DNA of 64,000 nucleotides from Imperialibacter roseus. GTDB lineage: Bacteria > Bacteroidota > Bacteroidia > Cytophagales > Cyclobacteriaceae. The translations under genes and the position numbers were made by a program. Location: NCBI RefSeq assembly GCF_032999765.1, contig NZ_CP136051.1:3820417-3884416 (forward strand). The letters are read 5' to 3'. Shown here piece by piece: positions 24,530 through 33,200 of this stretch (position 1 is the first letter of the stretch; each line of letters begins with the position of its first letter). The notes beneath the pieces are model-generated. The model worked only from the letters and a program-made list of their open reading frames with translations, was not told the origin of the DNA and ran no database searches.

Positions 24530-27148
24530 CTATTCCTGATTATTTCCACTGGCATTATCAGTGAAAGTGTTGCCAGCTGCCGCTCCGGCAAAATCATTTG
24601 TTACGCCTTTAGAATAGATTCCGTAGCCACTGCTGTTGGTAATAGCGGAGTTCGTTACAGTCACCTTTCCATCCGAATTCACCGCAATATTGGCAGGAAA
24701 ATCAGCTCCATTGAAGTCGTGCGGTGAGTTACCACCGTAAGCGATGTTGCAAAAGTCAAACTCATTGCCGGCATCTGTTGACGAAAAATAAAATCCTTTC
24801 CAGTGCAGCCCACCATCGATATTTGACGAGGTGAAAGTGATCATGTTAGTGGAAGTTCCTTTTGCCGTAAATGCGCCGTCAACCAGAATCTGGACGTCTT
24901 CGTCCATTTTGAAAGAAGCGCCTGCCTCCACAGTAACTTTTCCATACACCCTGATATTTCCGGTAATTCTGTAAGAAGCGCCCGTGGTCAACGACTTCCA
25001 CGTGACCACTTTGTCCTGGGCCAGGTCGCTTTCGAATACTTCCACATCAGCAAATGAATTGTTGCTGAAGGTGCTTGCACCATCGATAGCATCAAGTTCA
25101 TCGGCCGGTATACCTACACCCCTTTTGTTGTCGGAAAAGCTGTTGCTTCCAAAACTACCTATCTGTCCACCCGACTCATCGGCATAGATGCCATAGTCTT
25201 TATTGTTGGTAAACGTAGAGTTGGTAACCGATACCTTGCCGGTGATGTCCACGCCAATAGCCGCTGCAAAATCGGCTCCTGAGAAATCGATAGGAGAATT
25301 ACCGGCGAACGAAAAATCGGTGAAATCAAAATTATTGAGGCTACTGGCAGAGCTGACGTAAATGCCCTTCCAATAAAGCTCGCCTCCAGGGTTTGATGTC
25401 GTAAATACAATACGGTCGGTGGCAGTTCCCACGGCTGTGAGCGACCCAAAAACCCTTACCAAAACATTTTCATCAAAGTTCACAATAGCTCCGGCAGCAA
25501 GTGTGAGTTTGCCGTTTACGTCCATGTCGCCCGACAGTCTGTAGGCGGCGCCTCCGCTGAGTTTTTTCCATGTTGACGTTTTGGATTCCGAAAAATCTGA
25601 CTCAAAAATTTCAACATCAGCATTTGTATTGTCTGTAAAAACAGAAGCACCGTCTATCATTTCAGCCTGGTCAGCTGGCAAGCCAACCGCCCTGTCGTTC
25701 GAAACAAAAGTATTGCTTTCAAATGCACCAATCTGGCCACCGGCATCGTCGGCATAGACGCCATAGCCTTTGTTGTTGGAGAAAGTACTGTTCTTAAACG
25801 CCATTTTTGCGCCGAGCTCAATACCAACACCGGCTGAGAAGTCTTCTCCTGAGAAATTCATCACTGAATTTCCAGCATATGAAAGTGTGACATGGTTCAA
25901 TATATTTCTGCCATCGGCTGAGTTCACATAAATACCTTTCCAGCGAAGTGCTGAAGCCTCATCGGAGGTTGTAAATTCAATCGGGCTCTCGGCAGTGCCA
26001 GCCGCTATGAATGCACCGTCGACAGTAATCATGACATCCTCATCCAACCCGAACTTGGCCCCGGGAGCAACATTAAGCACTCCATTCACATCGATATCTC
26101 CCGAAACAGTATAACGAGCGTCGTTGCTCAATGCCTTCCATGTTATTTCCGTCGCTTCGGCAATTGAAGAAGAAAAAATTTCAACATCGGCATTTGTTGA
26201 ATTGGTAAATGCGGTGGTATTGTCAACACTTGCTGCCGTTTCAGCCCACACGGCCATGCCGTTTTCATTGTCAACAAAGAGGTTGTCCTTAAATGTATTA
26301 AGCTTTCCCCCATCATCATCCAGGTAAACTCCATAACCTTTGTTGGCAGCGAAAAGGCTATTTTCAATCTTGATATTTCCTCCTCCATTTACACCTACAC
26401 CAGCCATATAGTCAGCTCCGTTAAAATCCATGGCTGTGTTGCCAGCGTATGAAACTTCGGCGTACTTAAGTATGTTCTGCGCACTGGCTGACTGTATGTA
26501 AAGCCCCTTCCAAAACAGATCAGCCTCTTCGTTGGCTGTTGTAAAAATGATGGAGTCGGCTTCGGTACCTGCTGCCAGCAAAGTGCCACCCTGCTCAATC
26601 TTCATCATTTTATCTTCCTGGAAATGAATAACGACGCCTGGCTCTACAGTGAGCACGGCAAGCACCGACACATCTCCAGTTACCAAATAATCAACAAGTG
26701 TGGGATCAAGGTTGATATTTTCAAGCGTCATGTCGCTATCAATCAATCCGCTGAGTTCTACATAGCCTGGAGCCAATGCACTTATGGTTACTTGCTTTGT
26801 ATCGTTCACCCCTTCATCAGCATTCGAAATTTTCAACTGAACTTCATAGTCCCCTTCAACATCGGGAATCAAAGAAGCTATAATGGCATCGGCGTTGGTT
26901 ATTTCTGTTGTGCTGCCGGCTGGCTGTGACAGAAGCGTCCACTCGGCAGTGAAGCCAATAGCATCCGCATCCACGGAACCACTTGCATCTAGGGTAATTT
27001 CTTCATTCACTGCCGGGTTTTCCGGACTAAAATCAATATCTGCTTCCAGCTTGAACTTCGAGGGTGCTGGTTCATCGTCCCCACAACTTATTGCAAACAC
27101 TAACATCACCAAACAGGTGAGCATTCCGACTAACTGTTTTACTTTCAT
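24530..27148 (-). CDS. Large surface lipoprotein: PKD-like domain plus four beta-helix-like repeats
   Basis: An 872-residue protein with a lipoprotein signal (LVFAISC, Cys22). Residues 33-125 form a PKD/Ig-like domain (ASGSVDADAIGFTAEWTLLSQ in part, DVEGDYEVQLKISNADEG). The rest is four copies of a 190-residue unit starting at 154, 346, 536 and 726, each with Y.[VLI][TS]G[DN]...V, L...AG..F..DE.V, a WKG motif (213, 403, 593, about 783), YAGN or FAGN, NKGYG[VI]YADD and FTDN. This pattern is that of right-handed parallel beta-helices found in secreted Bacteroidota proteins. The last unit is cut short at about 147 residues. The likely role is binding or display on the surface; no enzyme motif is evident. 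Confidence 0.85.
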   Translation of the reverse strand: MKVKQLVGMLTCLVMLVFAISCGDDEPAPSKFKLEADIDFSPENPAVNEEITLDASGSVDADAIGFTAEWTLLSQPAGSTTEITNADAIIASLIPDVEGDYEVQLKISNADEGVNDTKQVTISALAPGYVELSGLIDSDMTLENINLDPTLVDYLVTGDVSVLAVLTVEPGVVIHFQEDKMMKIEQGGTLLAAGTEADSIIFTTANEEADLFWKGLYIQSASAQNILKYAEVSYAGNTAMDFNGADYMAGVGVNGGGNIKIENSLFAANKGYGVYLDDDGGKLNTFKDNLFVDNENGMAVWAETAASVDNTTAFTNSTNADVEIFSSSIAEATEITWKALSNDARYTVSGDIDVNGVLNVAPGAKFGLDEDVMITVDGAFIAAGTAESPIEFTTSDEASALRWKGIYVNSADGRNILNHVTLSYAGNSVMNFSGEDFSAGVGIELGAKMAFKNSTFSNNKGYGVYADDAGGQIGAFESNTFVSNDRAVGLPADQAEMIDGASVFTDNTNADVEIFESDFSESKTSTWKKLSGGAAYRLSGDMDVNGKLTLAAGAIVNFDENVLVRVFGSLTAVGTATDRIVFTTSNPGGELYWKGIYVSSASSLNNFDFTDFSFAGNSPIDFSGADFAAAIGVDITGKVSVTNSTFTNNKDYGIYADESGGQIGSFGSNSFSDNKRGVGIPADELDAIDGASTFSNNSFADVEVFESDLAQDKVVTWKSLTTGASYRITGNIRVYGKVTVEAGASFKMDEDVQILVDGAFTAKGTSTNMITFTSSNIDGGLHWKGFYFSSTDAGNEFDFCNIAYGGNSPHDFNGADFPANIAVNSDGKVTVTNSAITNSSGYGIYSKGVTNDFAGAAAGNTFTDNASGNNQE
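24533..26689 (-). repeat. Four tandem coding repeats of about 570 bp
   Basis: Repeat units within the lipoprotein gene lie at 26114-26689, 25544-26113, 24974-25543 and 24533-24973 (partial). The period of 190-192 codons is nearly exact, which points to duplication of a whole structural unit. Protein identity between units is moderate, so the duplications are not very recent. Confidence 0.85.
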
Positions 27149-27402
27149 ATTACATGGTCTTTTTATGTGATCAAATTCCCTTCACCCCCTATTACAGGAA
27201 AAGCAGTGAAATCGGGTCAGCTCACTTAAAAAAATCATGAATTTATTTTTCCGGTCACGTCGGCCAGCCTTTGAAACATAGTTGTCGGGTCACCAAAAGC
27301 CTTTGACTTCTGCGGCAGGGCCCTAAAAATGGAAGTAACAAAGGGACAGCCACAAAAGACGGCTAGCTAGTTGGGAAGGTGTAAAGAGGGAAATGGGGAG
27401 GT

Positions 27403-27921
27403 TTATAGCGCCTCCGACTTGAGTTGCAAAAATGGTCGCCACTCGTCGAACACACTGCCATTGGAGGTCTTTAAAAACATGATGTAAGACGGCTTGAAAG
27501 GCTCTTTTCTAAGTTTCATCCCAACTTCAGCGGGAGCATAATCGCCTTTCTTAGCATTGCAATGTTTACAGGCAGTAACAAGATTTTTCCAGCTTGAGGT
27601 TCCGCCCTTTGAGCGAGGAACGAGGTGATCAAGGGTGAGATCCCGGTTGGTGCCGCAATACTGGCATTCGTGGTTGTCACGCCGGAAAACGTTTTGGCGG
27701 GACAGTATAACTCCTTTGTAGGGGACACTGATATACCTTGACACTTTGATGACCGACGGAGCCTGATAAGAAGTGTCCACAGTATGCAAATAAACATTGG
27801 GCACGGGCGAAATCATCTCAGCCTTATTCAAAAAGACAAGAAGAAATGCTCTCTCCACCGAACAAACAGTCAAGGGAGAATAGTCCTGATTAAGAACTAG
27901 TACATTCCTTTTTAAGCTCAT
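27403..27921 (-). CDS. HNH endonuclease
   Basis: A 172-residue protein with a complete HNH site: CQYCG (Cys86, Cys89), LDHLVPRSKGG (His99), SSWKNLVTACKHCNAKKG (Asn113, Cys118, Cys121). The four cysteines hold a structural zinc and the histidine and asparagine bind the catalytic metal. The N-terminal 75 residues (VLNQDYSPLTVCSVERAFLL) are conserved in a widespread bacterial group whose role is not settled, probably DNA repair or maintenance rather than restriction. No phage genes are near. It lies 7 bp downstream of the NlpC/P60-like gene in one transcription unit. Confidence 0.92.
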   Translation of the reverse strand: MSLKRNVLVLNQDYSPLTVCSVERAFLLVFLNKAEMISPVPNVYLHTVDTSYQAPSVIKVSRYISVPYKGVILSRQNVFRRDNHECQYCGTNRDLTLDHLVPRSKGGTSSWKNLVTACKHCNAKKGDYAPAEVGMKLRKEPFKPSYIMFLKTSNGSVFDEWRPFLQLKSEAL

Positions 27922-27928
27922 GTCTCTT

Positions 27929-28705
27929 CTACATTTTGAGGATCCTCCTCACCGCCACTAGCTGCCCATCTCTCATTTCACTGGTTAGACCCTTGTCATC
28001 AATATTAACAATCTTCACCGAATCAGTCACTATCACTGCCTGTTCTTCTCCTATGTTGATGCCTGCCTTTATTTCATCTTTAACATTCCAAACCAGCAAA
28101 TCCCCAGGCTTAGACTCGCTCCACGAATCAACCTGATCGCCCGTGGCGGCAAGTTGCTTTAGACTCCTTGGTACCGGATAGCCCACCATGCGATACACCT
28201 GCTGCACAAGTCCGATATCATCGATGCCATAAGGAGATCTTGCACCAGCTCTGTAAGGGGAGTACATATACTTCTGCAGGATTTCACGGAGAAAACCATA
28301 ATCACGACGCTGACCGAGGCTTTTCGAGTTTCCGTTGAACGCCAACTGCTCCTCTATTTTGAATAGTTCATTAGTGGAAATCGGCAGCACACTTCCTATA
28401 AGGATATTCAGGTAGTGTTTCTTAAAGAAGATATTCGCTGTCAAATCCGTGCAAACTTTGTAGTCAGAGTGGTTGATCTGCTCAAAATACTCCTGTGTGA
28501 TTCCATAGAAATGCACCTTCAAAATCCACCCGACCACTCCATCAAAATGGATTTTTACCTTTATCCACTTTTTGTCCTCACTTGCTTCCAAAACCTCATA
28601 GTGCTCCCCAAAAAGAAGCTCGCTTAGTTGAAGCGAGTGAAAGGAAGGTTCGCACATAACCGGCACAAGGCATAATCTACAAATTCCCTTTTCGGTCTCA
28701 GTCAT
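27929..28705 (-). CDS. NlpC/P60-like protein with lost catalytic residues
   Basis: A 258-residue protein with two N-terminal SH3-like domains (about 10-65 and 75-125) and an NlpC/P60 fold from about 135 (FLREILQKYMYSPYRAGARS in part). In active family members of this type the motif GRSPFGIDCSG carries the catalytic cysteine. Here it reads ARSPYGIDDIG, with Asp163 in place of Cys, and the usual THVGI histidine region reads GEEQAVIVTDS. Both catalytic positions are lost, while the fold core (VGYPVPRSLKQLA, KPGDLLVW) is kept. So it is probably a peptidoglycan-binding or regulatory pseudo-enzyme. No export signal is visible. It sits between smpB and the HNH gene. Confidence 0.85.
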   Translation of the reverse strand: MTETEKGICRLCLVPVMCEPSFHSLQLSELLFGEHYEVLEASEDKKWIKVKIHFDGVVGWILKVHFYGITQEYFEQINHSDYKVCTDLTANIFFKKHYLNILIGSVLPISTNELFKIEEQLAFNGNSKSLGQRRDYGFLREILQKYMYSPYRAGARSPYGIDDIGLVQQVYRMVGYPVPRSLKQLAATGDQVDSWSESKPGDLLVWNVKDEIKAGINIGEEQAVIVTDSVKIVNIDDKGLTSEMRDGQLVAVRRILKM

Positions 28706-28710
28706 AAGGT

Positions 28711-29178
28711 TTACAGTCTAAGTCGGTCTAGCTCTCGCTTGCTATCCCTCTCTTTGATACTTTCTCTTTTGTCATGAATTTTTTTACCCTTTGCAAGGGC
28801 AATTTCCATTTTAGCTAGTCCTTTGTCGGTCATAAAAAGCCTCACCGGCACTATGGTAAGGCCCTTTTCTTCCATTTTTGACTGCCACTTCTCGATGTCC
28901 CTCTTTTTTATCAGGAGCTTTCGCTCCCTAACAGGATCATGGTTGAAATGGGTGGCCTCGGCGTAGGGGGTAATATTCATCGCCTTGATAAAAATCTCTC
29001 CCCTATTGAAGTAACAATACGCTTCCTGCAAACTGGCTTTTCCTTCCCGAATGGACTTGATCTCAGTCCCCTTGAGCACAATGCCTGCTACAAGCGTATC
29101 AATAAACTCAAACTCAAAACGAGCCTTCTTGTTTTTGATGTTTACTGAGTTTGAAAATCGCTTATCGTCCTTTGCCAT
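28711..29178 (-). CDS. smpB: SsrA-binding protein SmpB
   Basis: A 155-residue protein of normal length with NKKARFEFEF, VLKGTEIKSIREGKASL, DPVRERKLLI and the C-terminal KKIHDKRESIKERDSKRE tail that folds in the ribosomal decoding centre. It carries tmRNA to stalled ribosomes for trans-translation. The tmRNA gene is not in the window. The next gene starts 5 bp after its stop. Confidence 0.98.
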   Translation of the reverse strand: MAKDDKRFSNSVNIKNKKARFEFEFIDTLVAGIVLKGTEIKSIREGKASLQEAYCYFNRGEIFIKAMNITPYAEATHFNHDPVRERKLLIKKRDIEKWQSKMEEKGLTIVPVRLFMTDKGLAKMEIALAKGKKIHDKRESIKERDSKRELDRLRL

Positions 29179-29224
29179 TCAATATTTAGCTGAGCATTTC
29201 TTTAAAAACTAAAATAGCATAAAA

Positions 29225-30229
29225 TTAAAATTTCATCCTAGGCATTGGGGCAACATCCATGGATGAAAAGTCCTTTTCAAGGTATTTGAAATGGGCCGTC
29301 ATGGCAATCATCGCTGCGTTGTCGGTGCAATACTCAAACTTGGGAATATAAACTTCCCAACCTAACTCAGTGCGCTGATTTTCAAGTGCTTGCCGAAGCC
29401 CTGAGTTGGCCGCCACACCTCCGGCAATGGCAATTTGCTTTATCCCGGTTTGCTTTGCGGCCTTTTTCAGCTTCTGTAAAAGCATGTGGATCAAAGTGTG
29501 CTGGATACTGGCGCAAATGTCGTTGATATTATTTTCAACAAATGTCGGGTCGGTCTTTGTTTGGTCTCTCAGGAAGTAGAGAATAGCCGTTTTTATCCCA
29601 CTGAAGGAGTAGTTCAAGCCTGGCATTTCGGAGAGCGGAAATCGAAAGGCCTCCGGATTGCCTTTTTGCGCCAACTTATCGATAAACGGGCCACCGGGAT
29701 AGGGCAGCTCCAGCATTTTGGCCGCTTTGTCAAACGCCTCCCCTACGGCATCGTCCTGCGTTTCTCCTATCACCTGCATGTGCATGGGTGACTCCACCAG
29801 CACTATCTGCGTGTGCCCGCCGCTTACTGTAAGGCACAGAAACGGAAATACCGGTTTTGGGTCTTCAATAAAATGCGCCAGGATATGAGCCTGCATATGA
29901 TTAACGGCTATCAGAGGCACCCCCAACCCCCAGGCCATTGCCTTAGCGAAGGAGCTACCCACAAGCAAAGCACCCAATAATCCAGGTCCTTGTGTGAACG
30001 CAACGGCATCAAGTTGGTGTTTATCAATACCTGCTTCTTTTAAAGCCTGATCTACTACGGGCACAATATGCTTCTGGTGTGCTCTGGAGGCCAGTTCTGG
30101 CACTACACCACCATATCGTTGGTGAACAGATTGCGTAGCAATAATATTATTAAGAATTTTACCGTTCCTGATCACAGCGGCAGAAGTCTCATCGCACGAA
30201 GATTCGATCGCTAAGATGGTCGGGGACAT
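29225..30229 (-). CDS. tsaD: tRNA N6-adenosine threonylcarbamoyltransferase TsaD
   Basis: A 334-residue ASKHA-fold protein of the usual length. The start ILAIESSCDETSAAVI, GVVPELASRAHQKH, and the metal-binding histidines in NHMQAHILAH (His111, His115) are all canonical, as are SGGHTQIV and AGGVAANSGLR. With TsaB and TsaE it transfers the threonylcarbamoyl group to A37 of tRNAs reading ANN codons. Its start codon is only 9 bp from that of the divergent TamB-like gene, so their promoters must overlap the coding regions. Confidence 0.98.
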   Translation of the reverse strand: MSPTILAIESSCDETSAAVIRNGKILNNIIATQSVHQRYGGVVPELASRAHQKHIVPVVDQALKEAGIDKHQLDAVAFTQGPGLLGALLVGSSFAKAMAWGLGVPLIAVNHMQAHILAHFIEDPKPVFPFLCLTVSGGHTQIVLVESPMHMQVIGETQDDAVGEAFDKAAKMLELPYPGGPFIDKLAQKGNPEAFRFPLSEMPGLNYSFSGIKTAILYFLRDQTKTDPTFVENNINDICASIQHTLIHMLLQKLKKAAKQTGIKQIAIAGGVAANSGLRQALENQRTELGWEVYIPKFEYCTDNAAMIAMTAHFKYLEKDFSSMDVAPMPRMKF

Positions 30230-30238
30230 ACAGTTGAT

Positions 30239-33200
30239 TTGAACTATAAAACTAAAACATCTGTCGTTTTCTATGGTATTGGGAAAGCCTTCTACTGGTT
30301 TTCACTTACCATTTTACTTTTGCTGATTGGCTTATTTATCACGCTGCAATCATCGGCTGTTCAAACATGGCTGGTTTCCTACGCCTCCAAATCCTTCTAT
30401 GAACAAACAGGGCACAAAGTTACCATTGCAAAAGTGGATGTCAACTGGTTTGATGAAATTACCCTTGATAGCCTGGAAGTAAAGGACCTCCAGGATACCA
30501 GCATGATTACCATAAATAGGTTGTTGGTCGATTTTAGCCTACTTGATTTATTACGCCCCAGCCAGCTGCATTTTGACGCAGCCCGAATTACCGGAGCCGA
30601 TGTGCGGCTGGTGAAGTTCGCCGACGACCAACTCGACAACATCTCCTTTCTCATCAGCCAATTACGTCCCAAAGACACTACTGCCCGAACTTCTCTGCCA
30701 CGTCCGATAAGTGTGAGCCGGATCAAGCTGGAGAAAAGCCGGTTCTCTCTCAACGACATGAGAAAGGACAGCATTGAGGTAGGCTTCAACTACTACCAGT
30801 TTACCATCGATAGCATATTCAGCGACCTTAGCAACTTCTACCAACGGCTGGATACGGTCAAGTTCAGGGTAGACAAGCTGGCCGCAGGTGAGAAAAGCAA
30901 AAAGCTGAAGGTCAACAGCCTCCAAACAAACTTTCTGCTTACCTACCAAACAATGGAACTCTCTGACTTGGACCTGTATACGCAACACAGCCACTTGCAG
31001 GACTATGTTAAGTTTGAGTTTTCCAACCCTTCTAACCTCACCTATTTTGTTGACAGCGTCAACATAATAGCTCATTTCGACAGCACGACAATTAGTAACC
31101 GGGACCTGCGACACTTTTCGCCCTACCTTGAAAAGTACGATGATACTTATTCCATATCAGGCGATTTCAGCGGAGGAGTTACCAATTTTAGCTTGAAGAA
31201 GTTCAGCCTGTATTTTGGTGACAACAGTCAGCTCTTTGGCAATGCAAGCTTCAACGGCTTGCCCAACTTTATGGAAACCTTTATTGACCTCCGACTTGAT
31301 AAATCGACGCTACTCGCCAATGACCTTGGCATGTATATGAATCAGCAAGACTATTACATATTGAATCGCCTCGGTTTCATTAGGTTCGATGGCAGGTTCA
31401 TTGGTTTTCCTACCGACTTTGTGGCCAACGGGAGTTTTGATTCAAGGCTGGGAAGTGCTAAATCCGATGTCAACCTGAAGCTACCTAGCACACCGGAAAA
31501 GGCAGTTTACAGCGGCTCCCTTACAGTCAGAAACCTAAACCTGGGCACTTTAGCAGGCGACTCCGAACTTCTCCAAAAAGTAAGCTTTTCCGGCAGTGTC
31601 TCCGGCAAAGGCCTCACACCATCATCTGCTGATTTTTACCTGAAAGGCAACATACAAAAATTCGGGCTCAAGGGCTACGAATACGTGAACATCAAAACTG
31701 ATGCACGACTGGCAGCAAGCTTTTTTGAGGGAAAGCTCAGTATTGATGACCCTAATGTAAAACTTCAGGTCGAAGGCTCGTTTGATTTCAGAAACCAGCT
31801 CAACAAATTCAAAGCGAACGCATCACTTGACACACTCTTCCTTTATCCTCTCCAGCTTACTTCCAACGATGTATTTCTCAGGGGGCAAGTTGACCTTGAT
31901 TTTCAGGGACTTGAAATCGATAGTATTACGGGTAGTGCGGCTATACATAACCTACTGCTTGAAGTTGACGGAAAGCAGTTCAAGGCGGATAGTATTCTCG
32001 CTACATCACAAAGGAGCGGAATACAGCGTTCGTTCAATATTCTGTCAGAGCATTTGAGTTTAAGTGCTGAGGGTAACTTTGATTACACAACCCTATTTGC
32101 GGATTTATCGGAAACATTTAACGAATATGAGCTGGCCTTTAGAAATAATAGCGACGACATTGAAAGCTACTACGCCAACAAACCAAAAAAAGAAGTATCT
32201 CCGTATAAGGTAAGCATCAACGCCACTCTTACCAACATTAACCCGCTGACCGATCTTTTCATCAAAGATTTTTATATCGCCAAAGAGACCAAGATTGAAG
32301 CGAACTTTAATAAAAATATTTCATCGGTTGCTTCCTTTTATAGCGCCATCGATACCCTAGCCTTCAGGGAGTTCTCCTTTATAGGAAACGAAATAGATAT
32401 CAACACCAGCAAAGCGGCAGACAGCACTGACGTGCTATCGATGTTTTACATATCGTCGATGCGACAGCTACTCAAAAACAGAGATATTACTCAAAACAAC
32501 TACGTAGAGGCGATCTGGAGTAATAACAAAATTGATTTTCAAACCAACGTAGAGCAGCTCAACACCAACAACTACGCCCGGGTATACGGGGATCTTCAAT
32601 TTCTTCCAGACAGGACAATTATCACTGTATACCCTTCTGATCTTCAGGTGCTTGAGGGAAAGTGGCAGTTTTCAGACAACAACCAGATTGTGATCACAGA
32701 TGAAGCGATTGCCTTTGAAAACCTGAAGCTTTCGGCGGGCAGTCAGGAAGTGGAACTGACTGGCTATATCAGCGACTCCACAAATATTCCGCTACGGGGA
32801 CGGGTCACGAATTTTGCTCTCTCTAACCTCAACCCGCTCACGACTGTTCCTCTGGACGGAGTGGTAAACGGGCATGCCACTCTTATTAACTACGGGGAGG
32901 GCTCCATTGTTGAAAGCGACCTCAAAATTGATAACTTCTTTGTCGATAGATTTTTAGTCGGAAACCTGACCGGTAAATCGTCATGGAACGATGCATCCAA
33001 ACAAATACTATCTAGGCTTACCGTAATCAGGGAAGGCAAAAATATCATTGGGCTTAATGGCTACTATGCCCCACTCGACAGCATAAGCCCGCTCAACTTC
33101 ACTGCCGACTTCGACAATGCTAGCATTAATATCCTGGAGCCATTTATCGAGGAAAACTTTAATGAAATCAAAGGCACCGCCACAGGAAAATTCAGGATTT

